Source of the DNA: Deltaproteobacteria bacterium
GTDB taxonomy: Bacteria; Desulfobacterota; Desulfobulbia; Desulfobulbales; BM004
Assembly: GCA_019312685.1 (NCBI GenBank)
Contig: JAFDCR010000357.1
Coordinates: 1 to 8,774 of the forward strand
Direction of reading: 5' to 3'
DNA length: 8,774 nucleotides
Part shown: one piece after another, positions 1 to 4,950 of the stretch
How positions within the stretch are numbered: the first letter of the stretch is position 1
Layout: each line of letters begins with the position of its first letter
The notes under the pieces: model-generated
What the model saw: only the letters and a program-made list of their open reading frames with translations
Database searches by the model: none
What the model was told of the DNA's origin: nothing
Program-made: the position numbers and the translations under genes

Positions 1-1
1 A

Positions 2-277
2 ATTGGGAGAAGGATTGGCGATCAGTTGTTGAGAAGCGGCACATCGGTCGGAGCAAACTATGAAGAGGCTCAGGGCGCTGAGTCAAAAAAGGATTTTATT
101 CATAAGCTCCAGGTTGCCCTGAAAGAACTTCGAGAGTCATATTACTGGTTAAAGTTACTCGATAGAACAAAGAAGTATTCAATAAATGAACTGGATGTTT
201 TAATTGATGAAGCGTCGCATTCGCAGGCAATCCTTTCAAAGGCTGTAGTTACTTCAAAAGGAAATTCAAAGCAGTGA
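2..277 (+). CDS. Four-helix-bundle (S23/IVP-type) protein, 5' end missing
   Basis: The frame is open to the left edge of the window, so the gene is 5'-truncated. The in-frame TTG at 26 is not a convincing start, because family-like sequence (IGDQLLRSGTSVGANYEEA) already reads through it from about position 17. The motifs RSGTSVGANYEEAQGAES, then KVALKELRES-like sequence (here QVALKELRESYYWLKLL), are typical of the small four-helix-bundle family first described as proteins of 23S rRNA intervening sequences and related to the Avd accessory protein of diversity-generating retroelements. Family members are about 115-130 residues, so roughly 30-40 N-terminal residues lie outside. The molecular function is not well established. 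Most copies are free-standing, and no 23S rRNA sequence flanks this one on the visible side. The stop is TGA at 275-277. The next gene is trpA, 140 bp downstream, with a heptamer repeat array between them. Family call is firm; role is unknown. Confidence 0.88.
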   Translation: MGRRIGDQLLRSGTSVGANYEEAQGAESKKDFIHKLQVALKELRESYYWLKLLDRTKKYSINELDVLIDEASHSQAILSKAVVTSKGNSKQ

Positions 278-294
278 TCTTAATTTATTATAAT
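265..294 (+). promoter_or_regulatory. Candidate sigma-70 promoter for trpA
   Basis: TTCAAA at 265-270 (four of six matches to TTGACA) is followed after 18 bp by a perfect TATAAT at 289-294. Transcription would start near 301, just before the heptamer array, which would then be part of the trpA leader. The -35 box lies inside the end of the upstream gene and the region is AT-rich, so a chance match is possible. Inferred by eye only. Confidence 0.35.
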
Positions 295-307
295 TAAATC
301 TCTATTA

Positions 308-391
308 ACCATTTACCATTTACCTTTTGCCTTTTGCTTTTTGCCTTTTGCCATTTTACTTTTTACTTTTAACTTTAAGCTTTTGCCTTTT
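308..391 (+). repeat. Array of 12 in-phase degenerate heptamers
   Basis: The stretch divides exactly into twelve consecutive 7-bp units with no phase slip: accattt twice, acctttt, gcctttt, gcttttt, gcctttt, gccattt, tactttt twice, aacttta, agctttt, gcctttt. The consensus is (g/a)cctttt, or AAAAGGC on the other strand. It is strongly pyrimidine-rich on the plus strand. It resembles in kind the short tandem heptamer repeats (STRR) known from cyanobacteria, but I claim no homology. It fills most of the gap between the four-helix-bundle gene and trpA and ends 26 bp before the trpA start. The gap contains no TGG codon in any plus-strand frame, so no tryptophan-rich leader peptide is encoded here. 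Confidence 0.85.
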
Positions 392-417
392 AAAATAAAT
401 ATTTAGGTAGTTTTAAT

Positions 418-1185
418 ATGAGTACTCTTGCACAACACATTAAAAATACTCTCAAACAGAAAGATATCCTCCTCATGACCCATCTGGTTCTCGGGTATCC
501 CTCTTTTGAGGTTAACCGGGAGGTTATCCACCAGATGGTGGATAACGGTGTCGACCTGATAGAGCTGCAGATCCCCTTTTCGGAACCTGTAGCTGACGGC
601 CCCATGATACTAAAGGCAAACCAGGAATCAATTGCCAGGGGAGCAAAGGTTGAGGATTGCCTGGAATTCGCCGAGGAGATCTTGGCGGAATTCAATATCC
701 CGTTCCTGTTCATGACCTATTACAACATTCTTTTTAAATACGGGGTCAATGCCTTTATCAACCGGGCCTATGACATAGATATTCAGGGATTTATTGTTCC
801 CGACCTGCCGCCGGAGGAGGGGCAGGAATACATTAGTCTGGTAAAAAGAAGCGGCATGGCGCCGATCCAGATCTTTGCCCCCACCTCGACTGAAGAACGT
901 ATGCAACACCTGGCCCAGAATGGCGACGGCTTCATTTACTGTGTGGCCCGCCGCGGCGTTACCGGCAAAAAGACCGATTTCGACCAGGAATTCAGCGAGT
1001 ATATCGGCCGCTGCCGCCGGGCGACGGATCTGCCTCTGGCCGTGGGATTCGGTATCCGCTCCAGTGAGGATGTCGAGTATCTCACCGGCAAGGCGGATAT
1101 CGCCGTTATCGGAACGGAAACCATCCGTCTGGTGGATGAGAAGGGCCCTGCAGCGGTCGGCCCCTTTATCGCCTCCCTCCGTTAA
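418..1185 (+). CDS. trpA: Tryptophan synthase alpha chain
   Basis: Cleaves indole-3-glycerol phosphate to indole and glyceraldehyde-3-phosphate, passing indole to the beta chain (TrpB) through the complex tunnel; cytoplasmic, last step pair of tryptophan synthesis. The 255-residue product has the TIM-barrel signatures of the family: LIELQIPFSEPVADGP, in which E49 and D60 fall exactly on the catalytic residues of the Salmonella enzyme; FIYCVARRGVTG at residues 172-183, with Y174 matching the active-site tyrosine; and the phosphate-loop segments VGFGI (209-213) and VIGTETI near the end. Usual family length is about 260-270, so it is complete. The ATG at 418 has only a weak ribosome site (AGG at 405-407, 10 bp away). 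No trpB is in the window. The gene on the left is unrelated, so trpA is either detached from, or separated by an insertion from, the rest of a trp operon. A convergent gene ends 22 bp downstream and no clear terminator hairpin is visible between them. Confidence 0.96.
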   Translation: MSTLAQHIKNTLKQKDILLMTHLVLGYPSFEVNREVIHQMVDNGVDLIELQIPFSEPVADGPMILKANQESIARGAKVEDCLEFAEEILAEFNIPFLFMTYYNILFKYGVNAFINRAYDIDIQGFIVPDLPPEEGQEYISLVKRSGMAPIQIFAPTSTEERMQHLAQNGDGFIYCVARRGVTGKKTDFDQEFSEYIGRCRRATDLPLAVGFGIRSSEDVEYLTGKADIAVIGTETIRLVDEKGPAAVGPFIASLR

Positions 1186-1207
1186 TAAATATTCCTCGGG
1201 TTTTTTA

Positions 1208-1636
1208 TCAGGGTTTTACGATGGACCAGACCCCGCCGAGGCCGTTACCGAAGACATCCCCGGGATACCTGTCCTTAATGAAGCGATACAGCGGCATGCC
1301 TTTGTAGGTTGTCTGTTTGCTGCCGTCGTCTCTTGTTATGGTTGCAAAATCTTTATCCTCCAAACCCTCGGCCGGCAAAGAAGGACCGGCATAGTAAGGC
1401 GGCCAGTTGCGGGCACAGCCTTCAATGCAGCTGCTGACGTTTTTTTCGTCCCTGCTGTATGCGTAAAGCGTCATGCCGTTGCCCGCCGCCAGAAAACTTC
1501 CGAGTACTTCTTTCTGCATGATTTTGATGCCTGCTTCATTGGAGTCACTGGCATTTAGATTTACCGGAAGCAGGAAAAAGGCGGCAAGCAGTCCCGAGAA
1601 AAGCATTAAGGTGATTTTGGATAAGCAGTTTTGCAT
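1208..1636 (-). CDS. Secreted COG4315-type repeat protein (YxFxxD motif)
   Basis: A 142-residue exported protein of the 'secreted repeat of unknown function' family (COG4315). The start is set at the ATG at 1634-1636, because GGAGGTC (1644-1650) lies at ideal spacing before it; a longer frame up to 1681 exists but has no such site. Residues 1-29 form a Sec signal peptide: K7, a hydrophobic core at 8-25, and a cleavage site after N-x-A29. There is no lipobox cysteine, so it is probably periplasmic and soluble, unlike many relatives that are lipoproteins. Two copies of the family repeat follow. The first has Y58-x-Y60-x-x-D63, then C70 and C74 and NWPP. The second has Y117-x-F119-x-x-D122 and ends with the typical GLGGVWSIV. 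The C70/C74 pair could form a disulphide. The biochemical role of the family is unknown. It is transcribed alone, with its own promoter and a dyad at the start site. Family call is firm. Confidence 0.85.
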   Translation of the reverse strand: MQNCLSKITLMLFSGLLAAFFLLPVNLNASDSNEAGIKIMQKEVLGSFLAAGNGMTLYAYSRDEKNVSSCIEGCARNWPPYYAGPSLPAEGLEDKDFATITRDDGSKQTTYKGMPLYRFIKDRYPGDVFGNGLGGVWSIVKP

Positions 1637-1667
1637 GTGTTTTGACCTCCGTAATTGACAGGGAATT

Positions 1668-1686
1668 ATATTGTTGCTCACAATAT
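1668..1686 (-). promoter_or_regulatory. Operator-like dyad at the COG4315 gene promoter
   Basis: A perfect inverted repeat with 7-bp arms: ATATTGT (1668-1674), spacer TGCTC, ACAATAT (1680-1686). It overlaps the -10 box and the expected start point of the minus-strand promoter and sits 32 bp upstream of the start codon, a position where a repressor would block transcription. The regulator is unknown. It resembles one half of a lac operator by eye, but the second half does not fit. Confidence 0.5.
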
Positions 1687-1713
1687 CATGTAAGATGATC
1701 AGCTACATTTCAA
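1685..1713 (-). promoter_or_regulatory. Candidate sigma-70 promoter of the COG4315 gene
   Basis: Read on the minus strand, TTGAAA (1708-1713, five of six matches) is followed after 17 bp by CATGAT (1685-1690, four of six matches). The start point would be near 1678, giving a leader of about 40 bases that contains the strong ribosome site at 1644-1650. The spacing is optimal and the overlap with the dyad at 1668-1686 supports it. Confidence 0.45.
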
Positions 1714-1884
1714 TAGAAAAAGCGGCTCTTAACAATTCTCAGGTATCAGATGTGTCTGTGCTGATTGAACAATGTAACTAATTTGACAGATCGCTCAGCA
1801 AAATAATGTTGAAGTCTTATAAAAAGTCCGGCTCATCATCAATGTCATCTTTAACAACCACATGTCTTTTAAGCCCTGAGGATG

Positions 1885-1966
1885 TCATTTCGAACGAATG
1901 TGAGAAATATTATAACCTTCAAACTTCTTAAGAAAGATCTCTCCGGCCTAAGGCCGTTCGAGATGA
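1885..1966. repeat. REP/MITE-like inverted repeat (TCATTTCGAACG arms)
   Basis: Terminal arms TCATTTCGAACG (1885-1896) and CGTTCGAGATGA (1955-1966) pair over 12 bp with one G-T wobble. Next to the arms are GTGAGAAAT on the left and AAGATCTCTC on the right, which are the usual inner parts of a widespread bacterial dispersed element of the form 'GTCATTTCGA...GTGAGAAATCT...'. A short hairpin CGGCCT-A-AGGCCG (1944-1956) sits inside the right arm. The two halves are degenerate, so it is probably an old copy. Recognition is from general knowledge of such repeats; copy number in this genome cannot be seen. Confidence 0.6.
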
Positions 1967-2234
1967 AAACATAAAAATAATTTAGGAAAACAATAGGAAG
2001 TTTTCCGGAAAGAACTACTGATTTTTTTACTTGTACCTCAAACAACCGGTTGAAACCCCGTTGCGTACACTTTATGGACGGTATGGTTCAGCCCAGGACG
2101 TATGGATGTTTTGCACCTTGACCTGGCGACAATTTAAAGTAATATCCCTGTTCAGGAAAAGGCAGACGCCGGTATGTGGTTCTTAATTATTCTCAGGTTT
2201 TTGAGTATTCTTGAAGATTACTGCTGAACAAAAA

Positions 2235-2302
2235 CTGGATCCCCGCCTTCGCGGGGATGACAAACCATACGATACAGTCACTCCCGCGCAGGTGGGAGTC
2301 CA
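2235..2302. repeat. Inverted repeat of the CTGGATCCCCGCCT type
   Basis: The left half (2235-2261) and the right half (2277-2302) are imperfect inverted copies: left CTGGATCCCCGCC then GCGGGGATGAC; right GTCACTCCCGCGC then GGTGGGAGTCCA. Each half can also fold on itself (CCCCGCcttCGCGGGG on the left). This is the form of a common dispersed repeat in proteobacterial genomes. A further outer pair flanks it, CAGGTTTTTGA (2194-2204) and TCAAAACCTG (2308-2317), with one bulged base. The element lies 57 bp or more upstream of the peptidase ribosome site. Confidence 0.65.
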
Positions 2303-2374
2303 AATTATCAAAACCTGAAAATGGTTTATAGCCGCAAACCGGTATGATTATTTTTTGAACCCTGGAGAACCTTC

Positions 2375-4147
2375 ATGGCATCGGAGATAAATAAAGAACT
2401 TGGCACCACGGAGGTGCTGTGGAACCTGGCGGACCTGTACACAGGTTATGATGATCCAAAAATTGAAGAGGATATAACCTTCTGCCGGGAAGAGGCAAAG
2501 GCAATAAACAGTGAATATGCAAACAGGGTGGCGGAGCTTGAGGCGGCAGAACTGCATACCCTGGTTGCCAGGTTTGAGTCTCTTGAAACAAGGATCGGCA
2601 AGCTGTTTACCTTTGCCTTCCTTAATTTTGCCACCCGGACCCATGACCAGAAGGTCAGCGCTTTCCTGCAGCGGATGCGTGAAATAGGCAGCTATATCGG
2701 CAAGGACACCGTTTTTTTCGAGCTTGCCTGGAATAAGGTGGAACAGGACAGGGCGGAATCGCTGCTGAAACAAGAAGTACTCGAGCATTATCGCCATCAC
2801 CTGGAGATTATGCGCAAGTATGCGCCCCACCAGTTGTCGGAGATCGAGGAAAAACTGCTGCTCGAACGGGCTCCGGTCGGCAGGGGAAGCTGGACCACCC
2901 TGTTTGAAAAGGTTATGGGGCATCTGAAATTCGGCGAAAAACAGCGGACGGAAGAGGAGGTCCTCTCAGACCTCTATAATCCGGACCGGACTGTCAGGCA
3001 GACAGCAGCTGCAGATCTCACGGACGGTCTCCAGGGCCACCTCCATATTCTCACCCATATCTTCAACACCCTGCTTGCCGAAAAAATGATCAGTGACAGG
3101 CTGCGCAAGTATCCCGGCTGGATCAGTTCCATGAACCTCGGCAATGAGCTGGAGGACAACACCGTAAAAACGCTGATCGAAGCGGCGGTCAGCCGTTATG
3201 ACATTCCGCAGCGCTATTACAGGGTGAAAAAACAGATGCTCGGGATTGACGAACTGCTTGACTATGACCGGTATGCCCCCCTGCCGCACCTGCCGGACAA
3301 GAAGATTTCCTGGCAGGATGGCCAAGCCATGATCCTTGAGGCCTTTGAGAAGTTTTCGCCCCGCATGGCCGGGATAGCCGGGTATTTCTTTGAACGGCAA
3401 TGGATCCATGCCCCGGTGCTCGAAGGCAAGAGGGGAGGGGCCTTTGCCCATCCCTGCGTCCCGGAGGTGCATCCGTACGTTATGGTCAATTACACGGGGA
3501 CCCTGCGGGACGTCTCCACCGTGGCCCATGAACTCGGGCACGGAGTGCACCAGTATCTGGCAGCGGAAAACGGCTACTATAACAGCAATACGACCCTGGT
3601 CCTGTCCGAGACCGCCTCGGTTTTTGCGGAGCTTCTGGTTTTCAATTCCCAGCTTGAACTGCTTGACAACGAGGCGGAGAGAAAGGCCTTTATCAGCCAG
3701 AAGCTTGAATCGATATTCGCCACGGTCTTCCGCCAGGTATCCATGAACCGCTTTGAGAACAAGGTGCATAATGGTAGAAGGGAGAAGGGTGAACTTGAAT
3801 CCGAGGAGGTCACCGACATGTGGCTGCAGACCCAGCGGGAGATGTTCGGTGATTCGGTCACCCTGACGGACAACTACGGGGTCTGGTGGTCATACATTCC
3901 CCATTTTCTCCATACTCCGGGCTATGTCTATTCCTATGCCTTCGGCGAACTCCTGGTGCTTGCCCTGTACGCCCTGTACAAAAAGGATGCCGAGTCTTTT
4001 GTGCCGAAATATCTTGACCTGCTGGCAGCCGGCGGCAGCCGGACGCCTTACGAACTGGTGCAGCCGTTCGGGGTGAATCTTGATGATCCCGGGTTCTGGA
4101 ACGACGGGTTGCAGATAATTGACGATATGTTGGGTCTGGTGGAATAG
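2375..4147 (+). CDS. M3B-family oligoendopeptidase (PepF type)
   Basis: A cytoplasmic zinc metallopeptidase that cleaves short peptides, probably in peptide turnover. The 590-residue length fits the pepF/M3 group. The zinc-binding motif is H385-E-L-G-H389, with E386 as the catalytic base, followed by SETAS with E412 in the place of the third zinc ligand. The C-terminal block H510-FLHTPGYVYSYAFGE has the His and Tyr residues that line the substrate cleft in this family. The N-terminal half is mostly helical, as expected for M3 peptidases, and there is no signal peptide. The start at 2375 is supported by GGAG at 2364-2367 with 7-bp spacing. The gene stands alone: about 690 bp of non-coding DNA precede it and about 800 bp follow. 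The subfamily (pepF against other M3B peptidases) and exact substrates cannot be fixed from sequence by eye. Confidence 0.93.
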   Translation: MASEINKELGTTEVLWNLADLYTGYDDPKIEEDITFCREEAKAINSEYANRVAELEAAELHTLVARFESLETRIGKLFTFAFLNFATRTHDQKVSAFLQRMREIGSYIGKDTVFFELAWNKVEQDRAESLLKQEVLEHYRHHLEIMRKYAPHQLSEIEEKLLLERAPVGRGSWTTLFEKVMGHLKFGEKQRTEEEVLSDLYNPDRTVRQTAAADLTDGLQGHLHILTHIFNTLLAEKMISDRLRKYPGWISSMNLGNELEDNTVKTLIEAAVSRYDIPQRYYRVKKQMLGIDELLDYDRYAPLPHLPDKKISWQDGQAMILEAFEKFSPRMAGIAGYFFERQWIHAPVLEGKRGGAFAHPCVPEVHPYVMVNYTGTLRDVSTVAHELGHGVHQYLAAENGYYNSNTTLVLSETASVFAELLVFNSQLELLDNEAERKAFISQKLESIFATVFRQVSMNRFENKVHNGRREKGELESEEVTDMWLQTQREMFGDSVTLTDNYGVWWSYIPHFLHTPGYVYSYAFGELLVLALYALYKKDAESFVPKYLDLLAAGGSRTPYELVQPFGVNLDDPGFWNDGLQIIDDMLGLVE

Positions 4148-4217
4148 AAAGATTTAATCCTACACAGCTATTCCAGCAACAGCATGAGCCAGGTGAACAT
4201 CTTCTCCGAAGTTTGAT

Positions 4218-4258
4218 TCCTGTTCATTTCTCCCCCCCAACGAAAAACAGGATTTGTC
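4218..4258 (+). terminator. Weak terminator-like hairpin downstream of the peptidase gene
   Basis: TCCTGTT (4218-4224) pairs with AACAGGA (4246-4252) across a 21-base loop and is followed by TTTGTC. It lies about 70 bases after the stop codon. The long loop, short stem and broken T-run make it a poor intrinsic terminator, though no better candidate is visible behind this gene. Confidence 0.25.
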
Positions 4259-4483
4259 TTCAGTACTTCTGACTACCCGGACTTTGCTCAAAACAGCCTG
4301 GGCTTGGCCGGACAACCGTCACAGGTACTGCATAACGTTTTAAGGAACAACGCTCTGTAAAATGTACTACTCAAGTAGATAAGGACACCAATCAAGCTAA
4401 AAAGGTATCTTAAATCGCATAATTATCCAAATAAAATTCATGCAATATTTATGCAGCTGGTCCTGCAATTCCTACATCGTCAA

Positions 4484-4500
4484 TTATTTCAATGAAATAA
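4484..4500. promoter_or_regulatory. Perfect 17-bp dyad TTATTTCA-A-TGAAATAA
   Basis: Both 8-bp arms match exactly around a single central base. Such a compact symmetrical site suits a dimeric DNA-binding protein more than an RNA hairpin. It is about 450 bp from the nearest called start codon (nikR), so the target promoter is unclear. AT-rich palindromes of this size also arise by chance. Confidence 0.3.
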
Positions 4501-4635
4501 ACTGCTCTGACTTGAACGGACCAGGTCAATTGTCATGTCTGATCTGGTTAAACTACCAGTGACTTCCAGGTATATTCCAAGTCTCTGCCGCTTGTACATC
4601 CACTTTCTTTGATTATTCATTTTCGAGCCTGGCAT

Positions 4636-4678
4636 GTTGACAATAAAATTAAGGAAAGGTTGACAATAAGTTGACAAC
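4636..4678 (+). repeat. Three direct copies of GTTGACAA
   Basis: GTTGACAATAA occurs at 4636-4646 and again at 4659-4669, followed at once by GTTGACAAC at 4670-4678. Start-to-start distances are 23 and 11 bp, close to two helical turns and one turn, so the copies lie on roughly one face of the DNA. The pattern looks like iterated protein-binding sites. Each copy contains TTGACA, but none has a well-placed -10 box, so I do not call them promoters. Confidence 0.55.
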
Positions 4679-4694
4679 TGTTCCGTTCATTTTT

Positions 4695-4844
4695 TTAGCG
4701 AAGTCTGACTAGTGATGAACTCCGGCCGGCGTTGAAGAGTGGAGGAAAAATCTCCCGGGTCGGGCCATCGGCCGTGACCGCTCCTTCATGCATTTCATGC
4801 ATGACGATCGTCCGTTCGCAGAGTTCCATTACCACGTCCAGGAC
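4695..4844 (-). pseudogene. C-terminal remnant of a cobalt/nickel-type ABC transporter ATPase
   Basis: Reading the minus strand from 4844 to the TAA at 4695-4697 gives VLDVVMELCERTIVMHE, then MHEGAVTADGPTREIF and a short ragged tail. This is the segment just after the switch histidine in CbiO/NikO-type ATPases of energy-coupling metal transporters, normally '(THDL)xxVLELCDRTIVMxEGxVxADGPTxEIF'. Everything upstream is missing: the codons before V are NKIIDKN in place of the THD switch, and no Walker or signature motif precedes. An exact tandem 9-bp duplication (TTCATGCAT at 4785-4793 and 4794-4802) adds three codons and doubles M-H-E. A relic about 50 codons long, without a start, cannot function. 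Its position next to nikR suggests a nickel uptake locus once stood here. Family call is from motif recognition. Confidence 0.65.
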
Positions 4845-4860
4845 GTTTTTATCGATGATC

Positions 4861-4889
4861 TTGTTAAAAGTATTGCTATTGGGTAAATT
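4861..4889 (+). promoter_or_regulatory. Candidate nikR promoter
   Basis: TTGTTA (4861-4866) and TAAATT (4884-4889) are 17 bp apart, each with four of six consensus matches. Transcription would begin near 4896, about 55 bases before the nikR start codon. The perfect dyad at 4904-4919 would lie just after the start point. Moderate to weak evidence. Confidence 0.35.
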
Positions 4890-4903
4890 GAATCAGGTAT
4901 TGT

Positions 4904-4919
4904 CCGGTGATTTCACCGG
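4904..4919. promoter_or_regulatory. Perfect dyad CCGGTGA-TT-TCACCGG upstream of nikR
   Basis: Seven-bp arms match exactly around TT. A two-base loop is too tight for a good RNA hairpin, so a protein operator is more likely. It sits 31 bp before the nikR start and just after the candidate promoter, a position fit for repression, including autoregulation. It does not match the known enterobacterial NikR site (GTATGA-N16-TCATAC). Confidence 0.5.
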
Positions 4920-4933
4920 TTGTTCCCCAAAAA

Positions 4934-4950
4934 ATATCATGAGGTGATAT
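4934..4950 (+). promoter_or_regulatory. nikR ribosome site inside a dyad (ATATCA-TGAGG-TGATAT)
   Basis: GAGGTGAT (4941-4948) is an eight-base match to the 16S rRNA tail and fixes the GTG at 4951 as the nikR start. The same bases lie within an exact inverted repeat with 6-bp arms, ATATCA (4934-4939) and TGATAT (4945-4950). It shares GGTGAT with the dyad at 4904-4919. Either a second operator half-site or an RNA fold could affect access of the ribosome; both are inference. Confidence 0.55.

Larger units (their letters stand above)
1714..2374. other. Non-coding stretch with two inverted-repeat elements
   Basis: No convincing gene is visible. All six frames are broken by stops and lack ribosome sites. 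The stretch holds a REP/MITE-like element at 1885-1966 and a second, unrelated inverted repeat at 2235-2302, both given separately. A possible promoter toward the peptidase gene is TTGACC (2118-2123), 16 bp, TAATAT (2140-2145), but it lies about 230 bp from the start codon, upstream of the second repeat, and is weak evidence. The peptidase ribosome site is GGAG at 2364-2367. Confidence 0.6.
4148..4694. other. Non-coding stretch after the peptidase gene
   Basis: No gene is supported. The stretch contains a weak terminator-like hairpin (4218-4252), a perfect 17-bp dyad (4484-4500), an imperfect dyad ACCAGGTC / GATCTGGT (4520-4527 and 4541-4548), and a threefold GTTGACAA repeat (4636-4678). On the minus strand two frames stay open over roughly 4168-4290; one ends in an ATG-led 19-codon frame (4168-4227). 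Neither shows a recognisable family. A 62-codon minus-strand frame at 4489-4677 has no ribosome site or recognisable motif and was not called. Confidence 0.5.

Noticed and set aside
278..417. 23S rRNA intervening-sequence context for the four-helix-bundle gene
   Set aside because: The downstream DNA is low-complexity heptamers followed by trpA, with no 23S rRNA sequence, so the gene is free-standing.
278..417. Tryptophan attenuator before trpA
   Set aside because: There is no TGG codon and no leader peptide with tryptophans, and no terminator/antiterminator pair of stems is evident in the heptamer array.
1194..1242. Shared terminator between trpA and the convergent gene (CCTCGG / CCGAGG)
   Set aside because: The six-base arms are 37 bases apart and lie partly inside the minus-strand coding region; the T-run falls inside the loop, not after the stem.
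875..1558. Plus-strand open frame (227 codons) running from within trpA through the COG4315 gene
   Set aside because: It lies in a different frame of trpA and antisense to the secreted protein, both of which have clear family motifs. It has no recognisable domain.
1668..1686. A true lac operator
   Set aside because: Only the TTGTGAGC half resembles it. The symmetry centre and the second half differ, so it is kept only as an unassigned dyad.
1885..2302. CRISPR array or transposase-bearing insertion sequence
   Set aside because: The repeats are inverted, of two different kinds and not regularly spaced, and there is no transposase frame between or beside them.
4489..4677. Minus-strand 62-codon frame
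   Set aside because: No ribosome site and no motif that I recognise. It overlaps the GTTGACAA repeats, which supply its first codons.
4732..4947. Plus-strand 71-codon frame before nikR
   Set aside because: It is antisense to the ATPase relic and has no convincing family motif. The GGAGG-like string near 4741 is inside the frame, not before its start.
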